Shown: positions 9,002 to 16,083 of the stretch, piece after piece | Position numbering within the stretch: position 1 is the first letter of the stretch | Layout: every line of letters begins with the position of its first letter | NCBI RefSeq assembly: GCF_900101905.1 | Contig: NZ_FNAJ01000001.1 | Coordinates: 1,303,351-1,367,350 of the forward strand | Origin: Myxococcus virescens | Lineage (GTDB): Bacteria > Myxococcota > Myxococcia > Myxococcales > Myxococcaceae | Reading direction: 5' to 3' | DNA: 64,000 nucleotides | Program-made: the position numbers and the translations under genes | The notes under the pieces: generated by a model | Told to the model about the DNA's origin: nothing | Seen by the model: only the letters and a program-made list of their open reading frames with translations | The model's database searches: none

Positions 9002-9574
9002 TCAGCCCAGCTTCATGCCCTTCGGGCGGGCCAGCAGCCGTTCGATGTAGGCATCCAGCGCGGGACGCCCCGTCTGGCCGCCGAAGATGCGCATCCAGAT
9101 GAACATCGACCCCACCATCACGTCCGCCGCGGTGAAGCGCTCACCGAACAGGTAGGGGCCCTGTCCCAATTCGCCCTCGATGACGTTCAGCACCGTCTCG
9201 AAGTCCGTCCAGCCCCGCGCGGGCCCCGTCGGCAGCTTCATCAGGTGGTCCCCCATGGAGGGCTCCAGCTGCGACGAGGAGTACACCATCAACGACAGGT
9301 AGCGCCCCCAGTCCTTGTCACCCGGCTTCGGCGCGAGCTGCGCGTCCGGGAATTTCTCTGCCAGGTAGAGACAGATGGCCGCGCATTCGAACAGCCGCGT
9401 GTCTCCGTCCACCAAGGCTGGCAATTTCCCAGCGGGGTTGATTTTCAAGAACTCAGGCGACTTGTTCTCCTTCTTCTCGAGGTCGATGGGGACGATTTCA
9501 TACTGCGCGCCACACTCATCCAGCATCCACTTGGCGATGACCGCGCGGCTTCTGGGGTTGAAATAGAGTTTCAT
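9002..9574 (-). CDS. Glutathione S-transferase family protein
   Basis: A 190-residue soluble protein with the thioredoxin-fold N-terminal GST domain (residues 1-80: LYFNPRSRA at the active-site end, INPAGKLPAL with the cis-Pro) followed by the all-helical C-terminal domain (FTAADVMVGSMFIWM). The glutathione-binding pair before helix 3, usually Glu-Ser, reads Glu-Cys here (LFECAAICLYL), which may change substrate binding. Relatives conjugate glutathione or reduce peroxides and disulfides. It is divergent from the JmjC gene at 9643 and may share its control region. Confidence 0.9.
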   Translation of the reverse strand: MKLYFNPRSRAVIAKWMLDECGAQYEIVPIDLEKKENKSPEFLKINPAGKLPALVDGDTRLFECAAICLYLAEKFPDAQLAPKPGDKDWGRYLSLMVYSSSQLEPSMGDHLMKLPTGPARGWTDFETVLNVIEGELGQGPYLFGERFTAADVMVGSMFIWMRIFGGQTGRPALDAYIERLLARPKGMKLG

Positions 9575-9600
9575 CGTCGGACCTGACCTTTCGGATGGAG

Positions 9601-9612
9601 GACAGCGCTGTC
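9601..9612. promoter_or_regulatory. 12-bp perfect palindrome, possible operator
   Basis: GACAGCGCTGTC is its own reverse complement and lies between the divergent GST start (9574) and the JmjC gene. A regulator site here could control both. Its core, GACAG-N2-CTGTC, recurs inside the larger palindrome at 22705-22726. It favours a JmjC start downstream of 9595, because 9595 would put the site inside the coding sequence. Confidence 0.35.
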
Positions 9613-9642
9613 TCCTACCAGAACGCCGGCACGGGGCACGGC

Positions 9643-10908
9643 ATCATGCGCGTGAAGAAATCCACCGCTGGGCGCTCGCCCACCCGTCAGACGCCGATGG
9701 TGGAATCCCCGCCGATGAGACTCGCACCCGAAGACTGGGCCCGCTTCGCGAGCACGCACTGGGAGCAGTCCCCCACGCGGCTGCGGCTGGGCACTCCGCT
9801 CATTCCGCCCGAGCAGGCCTTCCGGGGGCTCGTCTCCATCAGCGCGCCCTTCCGCTTCGGCACGCGCTTCCGCGCCCTGCCCGACGTGCGCTTCTTCGCG
9901 GACACCTCGCGGATGCGCGCGCCCGGCACGCTCCTGCCCGGGGAGCAGGACGCGGACGCCACCGCGTATCTCCAGCGCGTCGGCCGCGAGCTCGGCGCGG
10001 CGCGCGGCTTCCAGTGCTTCGTGGAACAGCCGCTCATGCTGGACTACGCGCAGTGGGAGCGGGTGCGCGCCTTCGTCGACGGCGTGCTGACGCGAGTCGG
10101 CGTGCCCGTGCTGCCCATCATCAGCGACCTGTGGCTGGGACGCTTCACCGAGCCGCCGCAGGGCGCCGCGCGCCGGGAACACCATGCCCGCTTCACCGCG
10201 GTGCTCCACGGGCGGCTGCGCGTGCGCCAATGGACGAAGGACGCCCACAAGGTCCGGACGGTGGAGGCCCAGGCAGGGGACGTGCTGTACGCGCCATCCC
10301 ACGTCTGGCAGGAGGAGGCGAGCGACGAGGGCGCCCTGGTGCTGCGGCTGTGGATTCCGGTGCGCGGCAGCGAGCCCCTGGAGGCCGTGAAGGCCCTGGC
10401 GGTGAAGCTCCTGGAGGCCCAGGGCGAGGCGGATGACACCGTCCCGTACCTGCCCTTTCCCGGGACGCGTGGACGCACGCCCGTGCCACGACTGGCGCAC
10501 ACCGCGAGCGCGCTGCGGGCCGTGACGCACGGCCCGGACCTGCGGCAACTGCTGCGCATCGCGTGGGCCCAGCGCGTCAGCGCCTCCGCGCTGGAGCCGG
10601 TGCCTCCGCCGCGTGCCCTCGAGCCCCTGGAAGAAGACGCTTACGTGCGGAAGACGCCGCCGGGCCGCGTGGTGCGGATGCTGGACAGCCCGGGGCAGTG
10701 GCTCTGGGCCGTCAACGGCCACGCCTTCGCCGGTCCAGGCCCCTTCGCGGCGCACGTCCTGGACGCGCTGGCACCGGGCGTCCCCGTGCGGGTGGGCGCC
10801 CTGTGCGGCCTGGGGCGAGGCGCGTCCCAACGCGAGCAGGTGCGGGCCTTGCTGGAAACCCTTCATGCGCTGCGCGGTATCGAGCGCGTGCCGGCGAAGG
10901 AGGACTGA
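9643..10908 (+). CDS. JmjC/cupin-like protein with altered metal site
   Basis: About 421 residues. Residues 30-240 follow the JmjC (Fe/2-oxoglutarate hydroxylase) fold and match the product of the next gene. Its HxD motif reads HHA: EHHARFT (His179, Ala181) stands where the paralogue has VHLDRFT, while the distal metal His is kept (APSHVWQE, His219). Loss of the Asp would normally impair iron binding, so it may be catalytically dead or use another metal. A C-terminal domain of about 90 residues (VVRMLDSPGQWLWAVNG) is probably a winged helix, as in RoxA-type hydroxylases. The start is uncertain: 9595, 9643, 9697 and 9715 are all in frame, and similarity begins near 9730. The next gene starts three bases after the stop, so the two are co-transcribed. 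Confidence 0.72.
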   Translation: MMRVKKSTAGRSPTRQTPMVESPPMRLAPEDWARFASTHWEQSPTRLRLGTPLIPPEQAFRGLVSISAPFRFGTRFRALPDVRFFADTSRMRAPGTLLPGEQDADATAYLQRVGRELGAARGFQCFVEQPLMLDYAQWERVRAFVDGVLTRVGVPVLPIISDLWLGRFTEPPQGAARREHHARFTAVLHGRLRVRQWTKDAHKVRTVEAQAGDVLYAPSHVWQEEASDEGALVLRLWIPVRGSEPLEAVKALAVKLLEAQGEADDTVPYLPFPGTRGRTPVPRLAHTASALRAVTHGPDLRQLLRIAWAQRVSASALEPVPPPRALEPLEEDAYVRKTPPGRVVRMLDSPGQWLWAVNGHAFAGPGPFAAHVLDALAPGVPVRVGALCGLGRGASQREQVRALLETLHALRGIERVPAKED

Positions 10909-10911
10909 CGG

Positions 10912-12219
10912 ATGGCCCGCATCGACATCCAACGCCGGTTCGACTGGGACACCTTCGTCACGCGCTACTGGAACCAGCGGCCGGTGCTCTACCAGGCGAC
11001 GGGCGTCAATCCGTTCATGGCCACGGACGTGTTCGACGCGGCGCTCGGGGCCTCGCGCGGCGCCATGGCCCCACCCACGGCGCTCGAGGCGCGCACGGAC
11101 GTCCAGTTCACCATCGACCAGGGGCAGCCCGTCCAACTCGGGCCCTGGCTTCCCCGTGACACCGACGGCTCGCTGGACGGCTACGACTCGCGGCTCGCGG
11201 ATGCGCTGGGAACACGCCGCTACGCGCTCATCATCTCCCTGCTGCATTCCCACGGCTTCGGACTCTGGTCCCGCGAGCGGGCCTTCTTCTCCGACCTCTG
11301 GCGGCGCGTGGGGCTGCCCCTGTCAGGCGGCATCACCACGCTGTTCCATGGGAACTACGAGCACAGTCCGGTGGGCGTCCACCTGGACCGCTTCACCACG
11401 TTCCTCTTCGCCATCCGGGGCCGCAAGCGGATGCGCTTCTGGGCCAGGCGTCCCTGGAGCATGCCCGTCACCACCCTGGTGGACTACGCGCCCTATCTGG
11501 CGAAGTCCTTCACCGCGGAGGTGGGGCCCGGCGACATCCTCTACTGGCCCGCCAGCTACTACCACGTCGGAGAGAGCGCGAGCCGGGACGTCGCCACCAG
11601 CGTCAACGTGGGCATCCCCGTCACCGGACACCAGGCCCGCTATGACGTGGAGGACCTCGTGGGCACAGGCCGCGGCCACGCCCCACGCGCTCGCGACGCG
11701 GCGCGTGGCCGTGCGCTGGTACCGGGCGTGCTCGACGGTGACGGCGTGCTGCCGCGTGAGCTGCCCGCGGCCCTGCGGCAGGCCGCGAACACCTTGCGTG
11801 AAAACAGCCGCGACGCACGAACGCAGGCCCACATCCGCACCCTGTGGCTCAACCGGCGCTCCGCGGGCGGCTTCGAGCCCCCACCACCTCCCGCGAGGCG
11901 GCGGCCCCTCGAGGACACAGACATTCTTCACGGGAATAAAAGTTTCCCCATCCTGCTGGAGAAAACAGGCACGGGTTGGTGTTGCTCAGCCAACGGCAAC
12001 GCATTGCATGTCTCAGGCCTTCGGCAGCCGGTGAATAAACTTGTCGCGACATTGAACACGGCGCGCACGGTGAGCGTGGGTGAACTCTTGCACCCTTTCC
12101 CCTCGCGAGGCGACCTGCCGCTCCGCGCCTTGAAACCGCTGCCCGCGACGCGGGCGGGCATGCGCCGGATGCTGGAAATTCTACTGACATTTCGAGCCAT
12201 CCAACTGGCGGGCCGATGA
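10912..12219 (+). CDS. JmjC-domain 2-oxoglutarate-dependent hydroxylase
   Basis: A 435-residue protein with an N-terminal JmjC domain carrying an intact metal triad: VHLDRFT (His157, Asp159) and SYYHVGES (His218), plus FLFAIRGRKRMRFW on the core strands. Bacterial members hydroxylate side chains of proteins or peptides, such as Arg or His in ribosomal proteins. A C-terminal region of about 170 residues resembles the winged-helix part of RoxA-type enzymes. Three bases separate it from the upstream paralogue, and GGAGGACTG gives it a ribosome site. Just downstream lie a Lys-rich small peptide gene and a LanM-type dehydratase gene, so peptide hydroxylation during RiPP maturation is a reasonable guess. 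G+C falls toward its 3' end. Confidence 0.8.
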   Translation: MARIDIQRRFDWDTFVTRYWNQRPVLYQATGVNPFMATDVFDAALGASRGAMAPPTALEARTDVQFTIDQGQPVQLGPWLPRDTDGSLDGYDSRLADALGTRRYALIISLLHSHGFGLWSRERAFFSDLWRRVGLPLSGGITTLFHGNYEHSPVGVHLDRFTTFLFAIRGRKRMRFWARRPWSMPVTTLVDYAPYLAKSFTAEVGPGDILYWPASYYHVGESASRDVATSVNVGIPVTGHQARYDVEDLVGTGRGHAPRARDAARGRALVPGVLDGDGVLPRELPAALRQAANTLRENSRDARTQAHIRTLWLNRRSAGGFEPPPPPARRRPLEDTDILHGNKSFPILLEKTGTGWCCSANGNALHVSGLRQPVNKLVATLNTARTVSVGELLHPFPSRGDLPLRALKPLPATRAGMRRMLEILLTFRAIQLAGR

Positions 12220-12243
12220 CGTAGCAAGCAAAGACATCTCAAC

Positions 12244-12273
12244 TTGACTCAATCGAATTACACACTTTACCAT
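12244..12273 (+). promoter_or_regulatory. Predicted sigma-70-type promoter of the peptide gene
   Basis: TTGACT (12244-12249) and TACCAT (12268-12273) are separated by 18 bases in an A+T-rich pocket, which is rare in this genome. Initiation near 12280 would leave a leader of about 30 bases carrying GGAGGA (12300-12305) before the ATG at 12311. It gives the small peptide its own promoter, separate from the JmjC genes. Confidence 0.5.
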
Positions 12274-12310
12274 GCTTGAGCTGTCTGACCCCAACGTGTG
12301 GAGGATTCCC

Positions 12311-12454
12311 ATGGTGAAGGCGAAGACGAAGACGAAGGCGTCCAAGCAGACCAAGAAGCTGACCCAGGCGCTTCGGGAGCTGAACAAGACGACGAAGCCC
12401 GCGGGTTCCGCCAACGTGTTCAATACCTGCTCGCGCTTCCTGTACTGCGTCTAG
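12311..12454 (+). CDS. Candidate RiPP precursor peptide
   Basis: A 47-residue peptide. Residues 1-29 are Lys/Thr-rich and likely helical around LTQALRELNK, like a leader; residues 30-47 (PAGSANVFNTCSRFLYCV) are uncharged except one Arg and hold Ser33, Thr39, Cys40, Ser41 and Cys46, like a core. ATG 12311 is chosen because GGAGGA lies five bases upstream and the alternative at 12272 overlaps the predicted -10 box. It has its own promoter, is followed directly by a hairpin, and sits between a JmjC hydroxylase gene and a LanM-type dehydratase gene, the order expected of a precursor and its enzymes. No known leader class was recognised and no Gly-Gly cleavage site is present. No transporter is adjacent. 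Confidence 0.62.
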   Translation: MVKAKTKTKASKQTKKLTQALRELNKTTKPAGSANVFNTCSRFLYCV

Positions 12455-12456
12455 GA

Positions 12457-12475
12457 CAGGCGCCGCTGGCGCCTG
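12457..12475 (+). terminator. Hairpin (attenuator) after the peptide gene
   Basis: A perfect 8-bp stem, CAGGCGCC (12457-12464) and GGCGCCTG (12468-12475), with a 3-base loop, starts two bases after the peptide stop. There is no T-run, so it may only partly terminate or may protect the short transcript. Either would keep peptide output above enzyme output, as in many RiPP operons. Confidence 0.55.
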
Positions 12476-12554
12476 ATTGGACACGTCACACGCGCGTCCC
12501 GGCCTCGCCGGGCCGCGCGTTTCTATTTTCGCCCCACCGGGCCAGGGCCGACTG

Positions 12555-14498
12555 ATGACGCGTAGGGCGCATGTGCTGCCATCCCTTGCACCGACACCTC
12601 CAGCCGCCCCACCCCGCTTTCCTCCGCAGACCCGCCGCCTCCTGGCGGCCGTCCGCAAGGGCCCCGAGGCCAGCGACTGCTTCCCGCCCATTGTCCGGCC
12701 CGGCCCTGAGCGCGTGCTGCGGGTGGCCCGCGCCTTCCAAGGCGCCCGTGACGCCGCGCGGCTGGGCGCCCTGCTCTCACAGCCCGCCTTCCAGCCGCTG
12801 GTGGATTTCTATGAAGCCCTGGGCGACGGGTGCGACGCCATTGCCCGGCGGTGCCCGGGCCTGTTCGGCGCGCGCGTCGTGCGGCTCGCCAACGCGGCGC
12901 TGTTCGGCCCGGTGCTGACGGATGCCTTCGCCTTGTGCGCCGCCACCCCGGCGACACAGGGGCCCCACCCAGGGCTGCTCCGCCTGAGGGACGGGTTCCT
13001 GGCCTTCTTCGGCCTCTTCGCGAAGCGGCTCGCACGCGACCTGAAGGCCGGCGTCTTCCGCCGCGCGGGCTTCGAGGGCCCCGTCACCCAACTCTGGGCC
13101 AACCCCGAGGAGACGCACAACGGACGGCAGCACGTCCTCCGCGTCCAGTTCCGCCGGGGCGGCGCGCTGGCGTACAAGCCCCGGCCCGCGAGCGGAGAGG
13201 CCCTCTTCCTGGCGGAGCCGGAGCGGCGTGGCCCACGCGCCTTCTTCGCCTGGGTCAACCAGCTCCCGGCGGCCTCGGGAGCGGTGCGGCTCCCCACCCT
13301 GCGCGTCCTGCGCGGACGAGGCAGGGACGCCTTCACATACAGCTGGCAGGACTGGATTGAACGCCCCCGCCAGTGGGGCGTCCTCCGCGATTCGCCCCAA
13401 CTGAGGCTCCACGGCTGCCAACTCCCGCCGCCCCAGGCCGCGCGCTTCTGGCACCACGCGGGCGCCCTCACCGGCACGTGCTTCGCCGTGGGCGCGGCGG
13501 ACCTGCAGGGCAGCAACCTGGTGGTGGGCGTCCGGCGCGGGCAACGCGAGCCCCTGCCCTACCTGGTGGACCTGGAGCTGTTCTTCTGTCCCGTGCGCCG
13601 GCTCCCGGAGACAGGGCTGATTTCAGCGGGGAACCGGCGCGGCAACCACCACGTCGGCTTCGAGTGGCGCGCGTGGTGGTGCACCACCGGCGGTCCGCTG
13701 CTGTGCTTCTTCCCCGCCCGGAACGGCGCGCTCCAGCTTCGCCCGCGAAGGCGCGCGTGGGCCCGGGAGGAAGCCCGCTCCGTCGTGGCGGACACAGACG
13801 GCCACGTGGGCTACGCGGCCCACCTGCTGCCCTTCCTGCGCGGCATGTTCGACGTGTGGACCAAGCTGCTCATGGAGCACGAACGCGTGACGGCCTTCCT
13901 CGCGCGCGCGGCGCGGCGGCACCATGTCCGCGTGCTCGTCAAACCCTCGGACGCGTATGACGCGCCGCTGGAGCACCTGATGCTGGCGTCCCCAGGGCAG
14001 GTGCCCGGCGCCAGCGACCGGGGCCGCGTGCGCTTCAGCCCCGAGGAGCGCGAGCAGCTGGGCCGCTATGACGTGCCGTACTTCTTCCGCAAGGCGGACG
14101 GCGGTCCCCTGCTGATGATGGATGCGCCGCCCACGTCCGCGGCCTTCCGGCCCGTGGGAGAGCAACAGTTCCTGGGGTCCACGCCGCCCCCTGCCCCGCA
14201 CATCCTGAACGGCGAACAGCTCGGCCTGATGAACCTGGGCGTGGCCCTGCGGGACGCGGTGGACGCCGTCGCCCAGGACCTGCGCCACCGCGTCCAGGAG
14301 GCGCCCCAGTGGGGCGTGCGTCTGTCATTGACGAAGGACCGCCGCACGGGCGCGGTGTCCTTCGACTGGCCGGAGACGGGCAAGCGCCTGACGTTCTCCT
14401 GGAACCGCCGCACCGTGCGCCTCACCGACGAGGCGCTGGACGAGGCGCCCGCCCCCCGGACTGGGAAGCGGGCCCGGCGGAAGCCGCCTACCGCTTGA
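12555..14498 (+). CDS. Stand-alone LanM-type dehydratase (DUF4135)
   Basis: A 647-residue protein matching the N-terminal dehydratase half of class II lanthipeptide synthetases, with no LanC cyclase half (LanM enzymes are about 1000 residues). Motifs in order are EETHNGRQHV (186-195), YKPR with Lys208, ADLQGSN (315-321), YLVDLELFF (336-344), VRVLVKPSDAY (458-468) and YDVPYFF (505-511). Compared with CylM as I recall it, the Lys, the Asp and Asn of the DxHxxN motif, the DxE and the Arg are kept. Substituted are Asp to Glu186, His to Gln318 and Thr to Ser465. Such enzymes phosphorylate Ser/Thr and then eliminate phosphate to give dehydro residues. The likely substrate is the peptide at 12311. 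The stop overlaps that of the convergent M20 gene by 11 bases. Confidence 0.85.
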   Translation: MTRRAHVLPSLAPTPPAAPPRFPPQTRRLLAAVRKGPEASDCFPPIVRPGPERVLRVARAFQGARDAARLGALLSQPAFQPLVDFYEALGDGCDAIARRCPGLFGARVVRLANAALFGPVLTDAFALCAATPATQGPHPGLLRLRDGFLAFFGLFAKRLARDLKAGVFRRAGFEGPVTQLWANPEETHNGRQHVLRVQFRRGGALAYKPRPASGEALFLAEPERRGPRAFFAWVNQLPAASGAVRLPTLRVLRGRGRDAFTYSWQDWIERPRQWGVLRDSPQLRLHGCQLPPPQAARFWHHAGALTGTCFAVGAADLQGSNLVVGVRRGQREPLPYLVDLELFFCPVRRLPETGLISAGNRRGNHHVGFEWRAWWCTTGGPLLCFFPARNGALQLRPRRRAWAREEARSVVADTDGHVGYAAHLLPFLRGMFDVWTKLLMEHERVTAFLARAARRHHVRVLVKPSDAYDAPLEHLMLASPGQVPGASDRGRVRFSPEEREQLGRYDVPYFFRKADGGPLLMMDAPPTSAAFRPVGEQQFLGSTPPPAPHILNGEQLGLMNLGVALRDAVDAVAQDLRHRVQEAPQWGVRLSLTKDRRTGAVSFDWPETGKRLTFSWNRRTVRLTDEALDEAPAPRTGKRARRKPPTA

Positions 14499-15924
14499 AG
14501 TGGTCGGCGATGACGCTGGCCACGCAGCAGGTGAGCTTCTTGCCCGTGGGGATGTGGAGGAACTCGTTGGGGCCGTGGGCATTGCTGCCCGGGCCCAGCA
14601 GGCCGGTGATGAGGAACTGCGCCTCCGGGAAGCGCTCGCCCAGCATGCCCATGAAGGGGATGGTGCCGCCCTCGCCCATGGCCATGGCCGGCCGGCCGAA
14701 GTAGGTGTCGGACGCGGACTCCACCGCGTTCGACAGCCACGAGGCCAGCGGCGGCGCGTCCCAGCCGGTGCTGGACTTCTCACCCTCGAACGTCACCGTC
14801 GCGCCGTAGGGCGGGTCCTTCACCAGCGCCTGCGTCAGCGCCTCCATGGCCGCCTTGGGGTCCACGCGCGGCGGGATGCGCATGGACAGCTTCACCGTGG
14901 TGAAGGGCCGCAGCACGTTGCCCGCGCTGTTGAGCGCCGGCATGCCGTCCACGCCCGTCACGGACAGCGCCGGACGCCACGTCCGGTTGAGCACCAGCTC
15001 CGCGCCGTCGTCCGACATGGGGCGGATGCCGGGCACCCAGGGGAACTTGGTGAAGACCTCCTCCCCCAGCACCTTGGCCGCCGCGCGGGCCTGGTCGCGC
15101 CGCGCCTCCGGAATCTGCGTGTGCAGGGCCTCCACCAGCACCTTGCCCGTGCCCTCCTCCTCCACGCGAGACAGCACCTGCCGGAGCACGCGGAAGGACG
15201 ACGGGACGATTCCGCTCGCGTCCCCGGAGTGCACGCCCTCCGTGAGCACGTCCACCCGCAGGTTGCCGGCCACCATGCCGCGCAGCGACGTGGTCATCCA
15301 CAGCTGCTCGTAGTTGGCGCAGCCGGAATCCAGACACACCACCAGCGACGGCTTGCCGATGCGCGGCGCCAGCGCCTCGATGTAGGCCGGCAAGTCGTAG
15401 CTGCCGCTCTCCTCGCACGCCTCGATGAGGACCACGCAGCGCGCGTGCGGCAGGCCCTGCTCGCGCAGCAGGCGGATGGCGGTGAGCGACGCGAAGGCGG
15501 AGTAGCCGTCATCCGCGCCGCCGCGCCCGTAGAGCTTGTCGCCCTCGCGCACCGGCGTCCACGGCGTCAGGCCCTCGCGCCAGCCCGTCATCTCCGGCTG
15601 CTTGTCCAGGTGGCCGTACAAGAGGACGGTGTCGTCGCCCTTCGTCCCGGGCACCTCCATGTAGATGACCGGCGTGCGCTCGCGGCCCTTCTCGTCCTTG
15701 AGGCGCACCACCTCCAGCACCAGGCCGGGCAGGTGCTGGGCCTGCGCGCGGCACCAGTCCGCGACGAGCTGAACGGCGGCCTCCATGTGGCCGGAGCGGA
15801 CCCAGTCCGGGTCGAAGGCGGGCGACTTGTTGGGGATACGGATGTAGCGCTCGAGCGCGGGGAGGATTTCCTGCTCCCAGATGCGGTCGGACGAGTCGGT
15901 GGCGGTCTGGACGTTCATGGCCAT
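14488..15924 (-). CDS. M20 family metallopeptidase
   Basis: A 478-residue di-zinc peptidase of the M20 family (dipeptidase/aminoacylase branch). Ligand and catalytic motifs are LLYGHLDKQPE (His105, Asp107), GRGGADDG (Asp138), EACEESGS (catalytic Glu171 with Glu172), CLDSGC, and NAHGPNE near the C-terminus. The dimerisation domain is inserted in the middle as usual. It has no signal peptide, so it is cytoplasmic and probably cleaves small peptides or N-acyl amino acids. Start 15924 (or 15918) fits the family; the open frame runs further upstream without similarity. Transcription is toward the LanM-like gene with overlapping stops, so it is probably not part of that operon. Confidence 0.93.
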   Translation of the reverse strand: MAMNVQTATDSSDRIWEQEILPALERYIRIPNKSPAFDPDWVRSGHMEAAVQLVADWCRAQAQHLPGLVLEVVRLKDEKGRERTPVIYMEVPGTKGDDTVLLYGHLDKQPEMTGWREGLTPWTPVREGDKLYGRGGADDGYSAFASLTAIRLLREQGLPHARCVVLIEACEESGSYDLPAYIEALAPRIGKPSLVVCLDSGCANYEQLWMTTSLRGMVAGNLRVDVLTEGVHSGDASGIVPSSFRVLRQVLSRVEEEGTGKVLVEALHTQIPEARRDQARAAAKVLGEEVFTKFPWVPGIRPMSDDGAELVLNRTWRPALSVTGVDGMPALNSAGNVLRPFTTVKLSMRIPPRVDPKAAMEALTQALVKDPPYGATVTFEGEKSSTGWDAPPLASWLSNAVESASDTYFGRPAMAMGEGGTIPFMGMLGERFPEAQFLITGLLGPGSNAHGPNEFLHIPTGKKLTCCVASVIADHFKR

Positions 15925-16083
15925 ATCGGGCCGAATCCAGAACACGGGAGAGGGGCCCCTGTCGACAGCGGGAATCCACCAGGAGGCCGGATGGCGTTGA
16001 TGGCCCCCATCGGATGCGCTGAAAACGCCCCACCCCAGCACTCCTGGGAGTACCGGGGTAGGGCGCCAACTGCCGTCAGCCGC

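Noticed and set aside
9002..9574. GST as a RiPP-tailoring enzyme
   Set aside because: Only divergent placement supports this; GST genes are common and no mechanism is suggested by the sequence.
12272..12454. A 60-residue version of the small peptide starting at 12272
   Set aside because: That ATG overlaps the predicted -10 box and has no ribosome site, whereas 12311 has GGAGGA at the right distance.
14488..15924. M20 peptidase as leader peptidase of the RiPP-like locus
   Set aside because: It is on the opposite strand, convergent with overlapping stops, and its family favours dipeptides and acyl amino acids.
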